NCBI GenBank assembly: GCA_034766995.1
Contig: CM068313.1
Location: forward strand, 55,458,481 to 55,522,480
Direction: 5' to 3'
Length of the DNA stretch: 64,000 nt
Origin: Acanthacorydalis orientalis
Lineage: Eukaryota; Arthropoda; Insecta; Megaloptera; Corydalidae
The notes under the pieces were generated by a model, which was given only the letters and a program-made list of their open reading frames with translations, was not told the origin of the DNA and did not search any database. The position numbers were made by a program, and so were the translations under genes. Each line of letters begins with the position of its first letter. Position 1 is the first letter of the stretch. Shown here piece after piece: positions 11,347 through 21,843 of the stretch.

Positions 11347-11957
11347 TCCCTTGACACACAAAGACGTCTCTGATATGTCATTCGTTTCTTATGCCATTGT
11401 AAACATTGACGTCTCCGAGAAGAACACAGATTTAATTCACTTTAGTGCAACTATAAAGCAAATACTAGAGAGAAATAATTATAAATATTCAGTATTAAAG
11501 TGTGAACCATATAAACGAACCCTGCTACATGTCTGTTTTGACTTTATACAAAAGTGACAGTGAAAGCCAAATAGGCTATTCTAATGGGGCCACATTTTCC
11601 TGAATATATACATTTCACTGGTAAAAAGCAACATCCTGCAAAGAAATGTCACATGTGCTAAAAAAATAATATGAGAAGTGAAACGACTTGACAGTGTAAA
11701 AAATGTCAAATACCTCTACATTTTCCAGAATGTTTCGAAAAATTTCATACCCTACAGGACTATTGAATCATTGTTTAATTTATTATTTAATTATTCTTTT
11801 TTAATTTCGGTTATTAGTATTGATATGATATTGATTAGTATTGATTCGGTTATTAGCTAAATATTATTTCATTTGTTAAGCTTACACAAATGTTAAGCTA
11901 AAAAAGAAATAGTATTTTTGATCATATCGAATTTCAATTAATTCATATGTCAAGGAT
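11347..11957 (+). mobile_element. Short piggyBac deletion derivative
   Basis: TTAA at 11343-11346 is followed by TCCCTTGACACAC, and the right end reads GTCAAGGAT next to TTAA at 11958-11961. Together they form a short inverted repeat with TTAA flanks. Inside, the only recognisable coding is the cysteine-rich C-terminus of a piggyBac transposase. At about 610 bp it has lost the catalytic domain. The right terminus is one base ambiguous. Confidence 0.6.
11587..11766 (+). pseudogene. piggyBac transposase C-terminal fragment
   Basis: The frame reads GPHFPEYIHFTGKKQHPAKK, then CHMC, a stop, and CKKCQIPLHFPECFEKFHT. This matches the HFP(E)YI ... C-x2-C ... CF-x2-FH layout of the C-terminal zinc-binding domain of PGBD4-like piggyBac transposases. 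Two in-frame stops occur. Nothing N-terminal remains. Confidence 0.72.
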
Positions 11958-12169
11958 TTAAATATACGTATAAGAAACAGTCATCAATACATGTTGCTAT
12001 GAACAATTTCTATCTAAATTTCTTCAAACACTGTAAAATCTGTACGCATATTTACAAAAAGATAGTAGCGCCTTTATTTATGGTAACATGCTAATATAGC
12101 AGGCTCAATTTACAAGAGAAGATCGAATATATTCCACACTTTGCTCCTTGTAATTTTAGTTAAAATATA

Positions 12170-13449
12170 TTTGGTCATCCCCATAAGTAATGCGGTGTTT
12201 TCATATAGATGAAAATGGATGATGCAATACTTTGAAATTATTGCAACAACGCATCAGACGCATATGCTGCTCAATTGTCAACGAAAAGTTTTCTCGGTCT
12301 TATCGTGGAAGATTAACAGTGATCAAGCAAGTTCACTAGAAAAAATATTATTTAACATGGAAGTATCAATAATAGAATATTAGACATATTTTGTTTTGGT
12401 TGAGAGTTTTGTCAGAGCAAGAACGTTAAACTTCAGTGAAAAAATTATGATGTTATTAGTCTTGGCAAAGGACAAAAATAGTTTCAACAATTCGGTCCGG
12501 GAACTACGGCTTTGAAGATAAGGAAAGGTGTGGACGTCCTCAAGAGTTTGATGGGACCCTGCGAACACTAGTGAAACGAAATCCTAGATCAATCGAATTT
12601 TTAGTAGAAGAATTAGCCAAGAAGTTCAAATCAACGCATTCAACTATTCATCGGCACTTGAAGATGATGGGTAAGGTTTCTAAGCCGGGTCAGTGGGGTC
12701 CGCACGAATTATCGGACGTTAATTTAAAATAACATGTAAACATTTGCACTTATCATCCATGCCGATTGCAAAATGATTAGTTTCTGAATAGAACTCTTAC
12801 TGGTGATGAACGATGGATTGTTTATAACAATATTAAACGTCAAATACAATGAGTTGACCGCAACGAAACACCATCTTCAACTGCGAAAGCAGGGCTTCAT
12901 CCGAAACAAATTATGTTGTCAGTTTGGTGTGATGTGGAAGGAATTATCCATAACGAGCTTTTACCAGAGAATCAAACCATCACAAGGGAATTGTGCTGTA
13001 AACAACTGGTACATCCCGAACAATCGATTGATGAAAAACGGTCAGCACTAGCAAACAGAAAATGCATGTTTTTTCATCACGGCACCGCCCGACCTCGCAT
13101 GCCACGCGAAATTCTCTAAACAATGAGGCAATGTGAATGGGAAGTTATGACTCATCCACCATATTCCCCTGGCCTAGCACCATCGAATTATCATCCGAAG
13201 TTTCCAAAACCATATCAATGGAAAACGGTTCGATATCGAGAGTGATGTCCGAACGGAGTTCGACTCTCTCTCTCTCTAATGCAAACCACAAAAAGTTTCA
13301 TCGTCAGTGTATTGAAAATTTGAGATTAAAATCGGAAGAAGTTTTGAATAATAAAGGAAAATATATTTTTGATCAAAATTAAAACGTCAATTTTTTTCTC
13401 AGTTTCAAAACTTTTTTTAAAAAACCGCATCGCTTACGGGATGACCCAA
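12170..13449 (+). mobile_element. Full-length mariner, catalytically dead
   Basis: The left end TTTGGTCATCCCCATAAGTA and the right end CGCTTACGGGATGACCCAA are inverted repeats with TA at 12168-12169 and 13450-13451. The length is 1280 bp. It is the same family as the truncated copy at 4815-5762. Confidence 0.87.
12450..13382 (+). pseudogene. Mariner transposase pseudogene with lost catalytic Asp residues
   Basis: The frame shows KSTHSTIHRHLKMMGKVSKP and GQWGPHELSDVNLK (helix-turn-helix and linker), then TGDERWIVYNNI with the first Asp near 12802. MLSVWCDVEGIIHNELLPEN and QSIDEKRSALANRK follow. The second catalytic block reads FFHHGTARPR, so the usual HDN is HHG and the Asp is gone. The third reads SPGLAPSNYH, with Asn in place of Asp. 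Stops and frameshifts occur near 12733, 12853 and 13118. The N-terminus is only partly readable. Confidence 0.83.
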
Positions 13450-13451
13450 TA

Positions 13452-13781
13452 TATAGTACGTTATACTCAAATATGCCGTGATCTACTCCGATGATTTGAT
13501 GTTCTTTTTTTAATATTTTATGACAATAGGTTCTATTTTTTTTTTGAATTGCATATCAAAATCTACAATTAAACTAATTTTTACATAACATATCGAGAAT
13601 CTCAACAAATTTACACAAATTCAATGACAGAAATATGTGCTTTTCTTTATTTAAACACATTTGGATTCTAATTTTAGACATTTACTGCATTTAATTTCTG
13701 TTATTTCCAAACCAGGTATCTAAACAAAAATTCGAATAACACCACGTGAATGTCAATTAATTAGTAATTTATGATTAATAT

Positions 13782-13782
<1 letters not shown>
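13452..13782. other. AT-rich intergenic stretch
   Basis: No coding or repeat structure recognised. Confidence 0.5.

Positions 13783-13814
<32 letters not shown>
13783..13814. repeat. (TA)n microsatellite
   Basis: About 16 TA units. Confidence 0.95.
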
Positions 13815-13817
<3 letters not shown>

Positions 13818-13884
13818 ATCAACTAGACCTAATAGAAATAGTTTATTATTCTGTACTATTATGGTAAGAGCTAGTTTTGTTATA

Positions 13885-14135
13885 ATTAAATTTTCAAAAT
13901 ATATAACTGGTTTTTTTACAACAACATATATCTGAATACAATACTATTTTCTATATGAAAATCAAATACCTACAAAAGTAGTGCCGGTTTACAAAATCAG
14001 TGCCACCTTTGGGTCACCAATCAAATGCCTCCCCTTCACCCTTCCAATTATTTTCCAAATGAATTAAGAGAAATCCGTGACCGTTGGTGATTTTGAGAAC
14101 ATTTCAAAAGACAAAAATTAATGATCACTGAAAAA
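13885..14135. repeat. Segmental duplication, copy 1 (other copy 15407-15675)
   Basis: TTCAAAATATATAACTGG and the following bases to GATCACT are nearly identical to 15407-15675. The duplicated block includes the left flank, the octamer TACAAAAG and the left part of a hAT-type MITE, so it arose after the MITE inserted. Confidence 0.85.
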
Positions 14136-14357
14136 TTTGTAAAATCTTCCATTCATTTAATTTAGTTGAAAAAATACACATTATAAAGTTCTATTAAATG
14201 TCAAAACAAAATTTCAACCATAAAAATTTTTTAGAATTTATTTTTCATTTCACGTTCGAGCTACCTGTAAATCGAAAAGATTGAAAATACTATTTTCATC
14301 TTTTCAAAATGTTCCGCCCTGGATCCGTGCTGCCCGTGCTGTCTAAATCCTACCCTG
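13979..14357. mobile_element. Non-autonomous hAT-like MITE, copy 1
   Basis: The element is flanked by a perfect 8-bp duplication TACAAAAG at 13971-13978 and 14358-14365. The left end reads TAGTGCCGGTTTAC (CAGCGCCGGATTTAC in copy 2), and the right end inverts to CAGGGTAGGATTTAG. At 379 bp it has no transposase. A copy with its own 8-bp flanks lies at 61684-61989, and a truncated one at 15517-15675. Confidence 0.82.
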
Positions 14358-14365
14358 TACAAAAG

Positions 14366-14750
14366 AATATTATACTTGTTCCGTTAATAATAAGTTCCAA
14401 GTTTCGTGACCAGAAAGTGTGTGAAACTCTGAGCCATCGATTCGTCGGAAACCTAAGATCTATATCAAAGTCCGTATACGATTTCATATCTTGTTTTCGA
14501 GAAAAAAATCCTTCAGCCTGTAAGATTACGATATCGGTTTAAGATTACATAGGTGGTCACTATGAGTATCTTGTTGACAAAAGATAAACGTAGATAAATA
14601 CACTGACTTGACGACTATTAATCTACTTAGACGGTAACAATACGCTTCTCAAACATATTTAATAAAGTATTTTAAGAATTTTAAACTATATTTGAAATGA
14701 ACAACATGTTAAGTGTATTCGTTACGTCAATTACCGTTTTATGACAAACA
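14366..14750. other. Intergenic stretch
   Basis: Nothing recognised. One short open frame covering 14309-14542 overlaps the MITE end and shows no family resemblance. Confidence 0.45.
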
Positions 14751-14751
14751 T

Positions 14752-14753
14752 AT

Positions 14754-14818
<65 letters not shown>
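14752..14818. repeat. (CATA)n(TA)n microsatellite
   Basis: Tetranucleotide CATA units run into a TA array. Confidence 0.95.
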
Positions 14819-14822
<4 letters not shown>

Positions 14823-15010
14823 CATTCATAAGAAATTTGCGAAGATATACATGTAAATAGCTTGCAAATAAATATTTAAAAAACCACTTACCATCGTCAC
14901 TATAATCTGTTATTTAAATAAAATAATCATAAAGTGCAAATTTACATTACAATTCTAAGCATAATACGATATAAAAATAAATGAGAATTGTTCGAAATAC
15001 TTATTAGGCC

Positions 15011-15367
15011 TGTTCGATATGTACACTGAACTCACTCGGAGTAAGAAATTTTACACTTTTCTGTTCGATATGTACTCTGAACTGACTTGGGATTTTCGTC
15101 GAACAGTTTAGAGTAAGTTCAGAACAGGGAATTTGTTACTCTGAACTTAGTCTAGCTTTTTGTTAGAGTAACGCGAGCATCTTTGTCTAACTAGAGAGTC
15201 TTTATACTAAGATAATCGCTATCGAATAAAAAAATCACCAAAATTGACAGTTTTAATATGATTTACTCTATCCTTACTCTATGTTGTTCGATAAAAACAA
15301 GTTCAGAGTAAAAAAGTCAGAGTAAAGTCATAAAATTCAAGAGTAAGTTCAGTGTACATATCGAACA
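15011..15367. mobile_element. Hairpin MITE with long inverted termini
   Basis: TGTTCGATATGTACACTGAA at 15011-15030 has its inverted complement at 15348-15367, and the arms continue through ACTC. Inner words (TTCAGAGTA, TCTGAACT) also occur in both orientations, so the 357-bp unit could fold on itself. It has no coding frame. The superfamily is unclear because no unambiguous target duplication is visible. Confidence 0.8.
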
Positions 15368-15406
15368 GATCTATTGAAACAAAGAATTGAAGTTTCAATT
15401 CTTTAA

Positions 15407-15675
15407 TCAAATTTTCAAAATATATAACTGGTTTTTTACAACAAAATATATCTGAACATAATACTATTTTCTATATGAAAATCCTATGAATAATCTATAT
15501 GAAATACCTACAAAAGCAGCGCCGGATTTACAAAATCAGTGGCGCCTTTAGGTCACCAATCAAATCCATCCCCTTCACCCCTTCAAAAATTGTCCAAATG
15601 AATTAAAAGAAATCCGTGACTGTTGGTGATTTTGAGAACATTTCAAAAGACAAAAATTAATGATCACTAAAATTT
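15407..15675. repeat. Segmental duplication, copy 2 (other copy 13885-14135)
   Basis: It repeats 13885-14135 in the same orientation, including the hAT-type MITE left end CAGCGCCGGATTTAC at 15517. Similarity stops shortly after TGATCACTAAAA, so the MITE copy here is truncated. Confidence 0.85.
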
Positions 15676-15679
15676 ATAT

Positions 15680-16053
15680 TAAATGCTGCTTCTTTACTTA
15701 TCGTGTAAGTAAATGTTAGTACATCGATAGAAAAACGATTATTGTTTTCAAATTAATGAGAACAGTAAATCAAATCAAAATCAAAATCAAAAATTAGTTT
15801 ACTGTGTTCAGATTACATATACAACGCCGTATTTCTGTGCGTTCAATGAAAGTTGAAGTTAGGTCCCGGGTCTTACCCGTGGCTTTTGAACCGGTTTTGA
15901 AAGGAGGGTCGCGTTTCAGGAAGTAGGTAGGAGGGGTGGTTTGAAAGATGGAGTCCGGAAAAAAATTTCAAAAAACAGTAAAAATATTCTAGACTTTTCA
16001 ATAACTTTCGATGGCAACGCAGTCATTTTTCAAGTATCAGATTCTCAAAAGTA
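15680..16053. other. Unassigned stretch
   Basis: A GC-richer patch at 15850-15960 (GGTCCCGGGTCTTACCCGTG) sits in AT-rich sequence. I recognise no gene. Confidence 0.4.
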
Positions 16054-16057
16054 TTAA

Positions 16058-17474
16058 CACTAGAACTACCGACGATTGTCATATACCTACTTCTACCGGA
16101 AGGGTTAAAATGACATGTTTTTGAAAAGAACAAGTCATTCAAAAAAATACATTGAATTTTATACATTTTTATATGTTTTTCTGTTTTATTTAACGAAAAT
16201 CGGAAATAAACTTAATGATAATAATAATTTTTAAAGTAATTCACGCACAAAAAGACATTTTTTTGCAGGTTATAATGATTTTAGCAGTGCATTTAACACA
16301 GACACGTTTATTACATGTTCCACAAATATTATTTGTTTTATTATTTACACAATATGCTATTTGACATCGTTTACGTATCATCGAAATATTTGTCTGGTTT
16401 TTTTGTTGATGGTGTATACTACGATAGTATTTGTTCTGATTGTGTTGAGGAACGTCCAGTTAGATCTTTATAATCACTTACAAATTCTTCGGCAAACTGA
16501 AATAATAAGTCTTTTCTTAACATATTTTCTCCTGTTGTTTCGTTGTATGATATCCAGGAATTTATTCCAGCAAGATTTAAGATATTATAAAATACTTGTA
16601 AAGGCCATCTTCTGGATCCAACTTTCATAGTATATTTTCTAGCCATTTGATTTGTCATATCTATCAAATTTGATGTTGCTATAAAACATCAGAGTTTCGG
16701 ACAAAAGTTGACCATCTTTTTCAATTTTGATTGATTTATTTTTTGAACTAACAATACTTTTTTACTTGATTTACTTTTATATATAGTAAGAGTACAATTT
16801 TCTTATTTATAAAGAATTGTCGAAAAGCGAGGCATATTGTCCTTTAATCTTGCAGGTTTAAATAATTCTCTCTTATTTTGTCTAATTGTGCCAAAGAAAC
16901 TAGTTTTTTTCGTTATTAGTTTTGTTACTAGTGACAAACTTGTGAAAAAATTACTTATTGTTACTGTTTTCCCGCATCCAATTTATGGCTACATAATTTT
17001 TAGGACGACAAATTCATCTAAGGGTACTGATATTCTCACTTAATCTTTCCCCAACAAAACTTTTCAATAAGCGAAAGATATGAAAAAAGTAAAAGAAGAA
17101 TGAAACAATTGAGAAAACATAATAGGTGTAACTTTTGGCAATGTTTTACAACATTTGTTTACTGCAATATATTTAGTTTTCTAAAAAAGTAATTGAAATA
17201 TACGGAAATATTAGGAGGAACTTCTGAAATCAAAGTTTACTTACGTTCCATAAGAAGTCAAAATGACTCACCTAAATATATGTAGTTATACTACATATAA
17301 ATTTTACAGGAGAAGAAAAAAACAAAAAAAAGAAAACTGATTTACAGAATTAAATCATTCAGATATTTAAATAAAAGTCGAAAATTTTTTTAGAAAATAA
17401 GATTTACTGAAAATGAGTAATGATTATAATAAATGGCAAAACAAGTCATTTTGATCCCCTTGATAGATCTAATG
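16058..17474 (-). mobile_element. piggyBac element with long terminal similarity
   Basis: TTAA at 16054-16057 is followed by CACTAGAACTACCGACGA. The other end inverts to CATTAGATCTATCAAGGG next to TTAA at 17475-17478. The CACTAGAACTACC terminus is one I associate with insect piggyBac elements. Subterminal AAGTCATTTTGA-type words recur near both ends. At 1417 bp it lacks the N-terminal third of a full piggyBac. Confidence 0.82.
16270..17050 (-). pseudogene. piggyBac transposase pseudogene
   Basis: Minus-strand reading gives the second half of DDE_Tnp_1_7. An FFTSLSLVTKLI-like stretch lies near 16950, followed by TIRQNKRELFKPARLKDNMP and RFSTILYK (about 16880-16800). MIDMTNQMARKYTMKVGSRR and WPLQVFYNILNLAGINSWIS (16667-16540) come next, and the C-terminal zinc-binding RKRCQIAYCVNNKTNN with CGTCNKRVCVKC lies near 16375-16290. 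The Asp usual before NFFTS reads Ser. Stops interrupt the frame near 16800 and 16700. Confidence 0.83.
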
Positions 17475-17478
17475 TTAA

Positions 17479-17738
17479 AGAATTTTAAGTGTTAATTTTT
17501 TTCTGTAAATTGATGACGTTCAAATATTTAACAAAATATTTTTGAATAGTTTTTATCAAAAAAATGTGGGCATGACTTGTGAAATGAAAACAGATCCCTT
17601 CGGAAAATTTTAAAAACTGTTTGATTTATTTTATTTGATCCAATTATGTACCATCTTTTATAACTTTCAACAATACTTCAGCTTTCTGTAAACTTGTTTA
17701 CGTCACTCTCAGTAATAGAACGCATGATTAGATTCACA
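17479..17738. other. AT-rich spacer
   Basis: No recognised structure. Confidence 0.45.
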
Positions 17739-17740
17739 TA

Positions 17741-18633
17741 CGAGGTCTGATCAAAAAAATAACCCGGACTAGAGTCATGAAACTTGATTGATACAAAAAT
17801 ATTCAAAATTAAAATAGTCTCTCTCGAAACACTCCCATGTTGTAGCTACACACTCCGCTTCTGACACATTGTCCACTTCTGAAAACACACCTTGTTAACA
17901 CTTTTAAGAATCGCTCTTAGATCGACCTCAGAAATTTTTCTTATACTCTCAATCTTCTGAAAACGAAATTACTTTAACAACCTCTTTACTTTTGGAAACA
18001 GAAAGAAGTTCTAACGAGTCTGGTTCGATTTCGCCGCTTGCCAAAAGATATTTTTTTGATTTCCATTTTTTCTCTTTCTAAAGATTCGGAATAAACTCTT
18101 AAGCAGCTCAACTCGTTCCCAAAGCATGATCGAAATGTTTTAGCAAGACCTGTGTAAAATTCCTGCTGGTTTTGCAACCTCTTTAACAGTTAAACGCCGA
18201 TTGACACGGATAAGTTTGCGAACTTCGTGTACCTATTTCGTCGGTTTTAGAAGTTGAAGACCTACCCGTTCTTGTACCGTCTTTAATTAAAGTTCTGTCT
18301 TCCTTAAAACACTCAAAACGCATGACATGGCGCAGAGAATCTTCTCTAAAGACCGTTTTCAAAAGTTGAAGTATTTTTGTCGCTGTTTTTACAAGTTTAA
18401 AAAAAAAGTTAAACGAACGCGCCTTTCTTCAATCGATTCCATCCTAAAAATCAACGATTTAAAAAAATCTAACGAAAACCACTAGAACACACGAAAATAA
18501 TGCGTTTTCGATACGAACTCAAAGTCGGTTGACTCGTAACGGATGACCTCATCATATTATGTCACTATTTTCTCCTTCTAGTTACTGTATATTGACCTGT
18601 GCACACAATCTGGATATTTTTGATCAAACCTCG
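17741..18633 (-). mobile_element. Mariner deletion derivative (CGAGGTC family)
   Basis: CGAGGTCTGATCAAAAA at 17741 is inverted at the right end as CGAGGTTTGATCAAAAA (18617-18633), with TA at 17739-17740 and 18634-18635. At 893 bp it keeps minus-strand N-terminal coding (SIEERRVRL near 18440, VRKLIRVNRRLTVKEVA near 18210) and a 3' remnant. The catalytic centre is missing. The termini resemble those of the 20174-21106 family in their first seven bases. Confidence 0.75.
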
Positions 18634-18669
18634 TATAGTAAATAAATATCATTATACAACGAGGTATAA

Positions 18670-18702
<33 letters not shown>
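18670..18702. repeat. (AC)n(AT)n microsatellite
   Basis: AC units run into TA units. Confidence 0.95.
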
Positions 18703-19470
18703 ATTTTAAAAAAAATACCCTCCTGAACAATGGAATTTTTTTTCAATGCTGAACATTTAATAGAGTGGAGGTTATTAAAACAAGACAATCAAGTGTAAAT
18801 AGATGGTCTCAATTAATTGGAAAAAGTCTCAAAACACAGACAGAATAGTTGAATTTTTTTAGCACATTGATTTAATTTAATTTCATAAATGGGTTTTCCT
18901 TCTCGCAAACTGCACAAAAAGGTTCTCTAATCAAAACGTGAACAATTTATTTATTGATTATTCTAATTATTACTTGTTCGCATTTCGATCACAATGCTAT
19001 CCTCATCCAAATCAAACAAATCTGCTTTCGTCGATTTTTTTACAATTACTAAAGTGTAAAAAAATTAAAAAAAAAATAAAATAATCAACAGATCTTTAGA
19101 GTGCTAACTCTAAATATCTATTGTTTATTTTTTATTTTGACATCATTTCGATTTATCAAATTACAAATGTCGAAACTTAAGTAGTATCTCGTATATAAGA
19201 ATTGCTTATATATCATGGAGAATGTCTTCTATGCAATTGTCTCTAAGTTACAACAACACTTTCTCTCACCCTCCAATCACCGGACATTAATCCAACTGAA
19301 AAATTCATCATACGTGGGGACGTTCCTACAGGTTGGAGAGACATGTATTGACTTTGAAGAGGTTTATTTTAAATAAAAAATAAATACAAAACAGAAAAGA
19401 ATTAACGTTTTCTATTTTTTTTTCGATACCAGTCGCACCAGACTCTGGACAGGCTGAATATGTATGTATG
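18703..19470. other. AT-rich stretch with a possible Tc1 trace
   Basis: The bases near 19262-19310 translate to SLTLQSPDINPTEKF, which resembles the third-Asp motif of Tc1 transposases (SPDLNPIE). Nothing else supports it, and the remainder is featureless. Confidence 0.3.
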
Positions 19471-19473
19471 TAC

Positions 19474-19578
<105 letters not shown>

Positions 19579-20173
19579 TAAGAGAAAGAGATATATTGAT
19601 AATTTAGTTCACGTACAATCACTATTTACTTGCACCGGCAAGAAATATATTTATATATTACATCAGCCTTAAAAACGGCTGATGAAATAAATCTATTTTC
19701 TTCATTGAGTATCAAGGTATTTTAATCACAACGACAGTGTAACTTTGTATAATCGCTGAATATTCTTGAATATCAGCATATCGCAATGGACACAGCACAT
19801 AAAATGGCAGATGTTTTTGTTATCATGAAAAGAACGTCTCTCCGTCATTGGTAAAAAATTAACGTTATCAACATGCATTCTACAAATCGAGATTTTTTAA
19901 CCCCTTAAACGTTTTGTTTTGTTTTGAGAATGTGCACTGGTGTGCTTAATTATTTCTAGACGATGGCGAGTATACTCGACGAAAACGCAGTAAATGCACT
20001 TGCTGTAAGATTGAATTAAATTATAAAGAAATGATAAATTTTTTAGTTGTTTATTTGAAAATTTTTTGATTTTATTGGTAAGTAATTCACAAATCGTATT
20101 TTACTACTGTCTGTTGGCATCCATTTTTTTAATCTTGAATGTTGCTTCAAATTCAGGCGACTTTCCAAATATA

Positions 20174-21106
20174 CGAGGTCAGACAATTAAGTAATGCGAC
20201 AAAATTCAAAAATCGAGTATATTTAAAAATTAAGGTACATCGCTGCGATCCCCTTCAAAGCAGTCCCCTCCCGCATCTATACACTTATTCCAGCGAGTTT
20301 TCCAGTTTTCGTAACAATTCTGGAACACTTCTTGTGGGACCTCTCCGAGTACCCTCGTCACAGATTCTTGGATATCTTCAACGGAGTCAAAATGTCGACC
20401 TTTGACGAATTTTTTCATATGGGGGAATAGGAAAAAGTCGCAGGGCGACATGTCCGGTGAATCGGGCGGTTGTGGTAACGTTGCGATGCCTTTAGACGCC
20501 AAAAACTGAGAGACACTGAACGCACTGTGACAGGGAGCATTGTCGTGATGCAGAACCCAAGTCTTCGCGATCTCTGGACGCACTCTGAGCACCCTTTTTC
20601 GTAATTTTTCGAGTACATTGCGGTAGAATACTTGATTTACGGTTTGTCCAGGTGGTACGAACTCTTTGTGAACCACCCCTTTGCTGTCGAAGAAGCAAAT
20701 CAACATGGTTTTCACTTTGGACTTGCTCATTCTCGCCTTCTTTGGCCTTGGTGCTCCAGGGGACAGCCACTGTTGGCTTTGTCGTTTAGTTTCGGGGTCA
20801 TATTGAAAGAACCAACTTTCATCACCAGTAATAACTCGATCGAGAAGAGTAGGATCACTTTCAACCTGCTCGAGACAATCTTGAGCGATGTTCATTTAAA
20901 TTTCTCTGTTCCATTTTCGTGACATGCACTACTCGCGCGTTGTTACAAAACACTAAACAGCTGGCGAAGAAATGATCGTACGAGGGTGGTCAATGTCTCA
21001 ATCGAGCGAGTAGGGATCTGATATTACGGTGGCGGAGTTACAGGTTCGCAGTTTTACCACAGGCCGAGAAAAAAAATCGGTCGCATTACTTAATTGTCTG
21101 ACCTCG
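20174..21106 (-). mobile_element. Mariner, internally deleted (CGAGGTCAGACAA family), copy 1
   Basis: The terminal repeats are perfect for at least 27 bp, from CGAGGTCAGACAATTAAG to ATGCGAC, and TA lies at 20172-20173 and 21107-21108. The length of 933 bp falls short of about 1.3 kb because the N-terminal half of the coding region is deleted. A copy of the same family with different deletions lies at 55389-56176. Confidence 0.92.
20230..20914 (-). pseudogene. Mariner transposase lacking its DNA-binding half
   Basis: The original start codon (20914-20912, MEQRNL) joins after six codons to the middle of the protein at NIAQDCLEQVE, by a deletion that also shifts frame. From there 221 codons are open to the stop at 20230. 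All three catalytic aspartates are present: TGDESWFF near 20825, HHDNAPCHS near 20550, and SPDMSPCDFFLF near 20440. The end reads WNKCIDAGGDCFEGD. An open catalytic domain without helix-turn-helix could at most bind poorly or compete; no function is implied. Similar proteins are annotated as GVQW3-like in animals. Confidence 0.9.
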
Positions 21107-21174
21107 TAGTTCAGCATGTAAATTAGTTTGCTCCACTATTATGTTTAGTAATTCATAATCTGAAAATTCTCTAC

Positions 21175-21735
21175 ATAGGGATACACATTTTATTTTTGAC
21201 GAATGGGCAATAGTAAAATTTGGTCCAGGATGAGCAGTACATTTAAATGGCGCTCACTTTTCACCTCTAATATTCCATTGTACATTTCAATTTTTATTTT
21301 CTTCATCGGGTTCATTACCTTCTTCATCCGCATCACTACTGTCAACAAAAGACGTTGAAATTACTGTTATTCTTTTCTGTGTCCTTGTATGTAAAACCGC
21401 ATCTTCATTATCTTCTTCAACCTCATGACTACTTTCATCAGAAGACGATTCCATATAAGAAACACATTTGGTTTTTTACGAACGGGAATTGTGAAATTTG
21501 GGCCAGGATGAGTATCAAATTTAAATGGTGCTCGCTCTCAACCTCTAATATTCCATTGTACATTTGAATTTTTATTTCCTTTATTGGGTTCATCACCTCC
21601 TTCATCCCCATCACTACATTCTTCACAAGACAATGAAATTACAGATATTCTTTTCTATGTCCTTGAATGTAAAACCGCATCTTCATTATCTCCTTCAACC
21701 TCATCACTAATTTCTTAAGAAGACGTTACAGGTGT
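21175..21735 (-). repeat. Tandem duplication of about 278 bp in the piggyBac N-terminus
   Basis: TTTAAATGGCGCTC at 21242 and TTTAAATGGTGCTC at 21520 begin equivalent positions 278 bp apart. Both units translate to a related EDNEDAVLH ... NVQWNIRG ... APFK ... HPGPNFTI block. The units have diverged by roughly a sixth by eye, so the duplication is old. Confidence 0.85.
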
Positions 21736-21843
21736 TATCGCTCTTTTCCGTTTTCTTGGATGTAAAGATATATTTTCATCACTATCAGTAAAACTCATCT
21801 TGGAGGATAAATATAAACATTATTCATTTCACAAGTTTTTCTG

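Larger units (their letters stand above)
20040..21801 (-). pseudogene. piggyBac N-terminal remnant, interrupted by a mariner
   Basis: The frame starts at MSFTDSDENISLHPRKRKR (21801 downwards), an acidic and Ser-rich N-terminus as in other piggyBac proteins. It continues through WNIRG, RAPFKFDTHPGPNFTIPV and SDYELLNIIVEQTNLHAEL (near 21110). After the mariner it resumes at 20171 with YLESRLNLKQHSRLKKWMPT. Removing the mariner and one TA keeps the frame in phase. Everything after WMPTD, including the catalytic core, is deleted. Stops are also present. Confidence 0.82.

Noticed and set aside
20492..20770. Additional open frames on both strands across the mariner transposase
   Set aside because: They are out-of-frame shadows of the transposase at 20230-20914.
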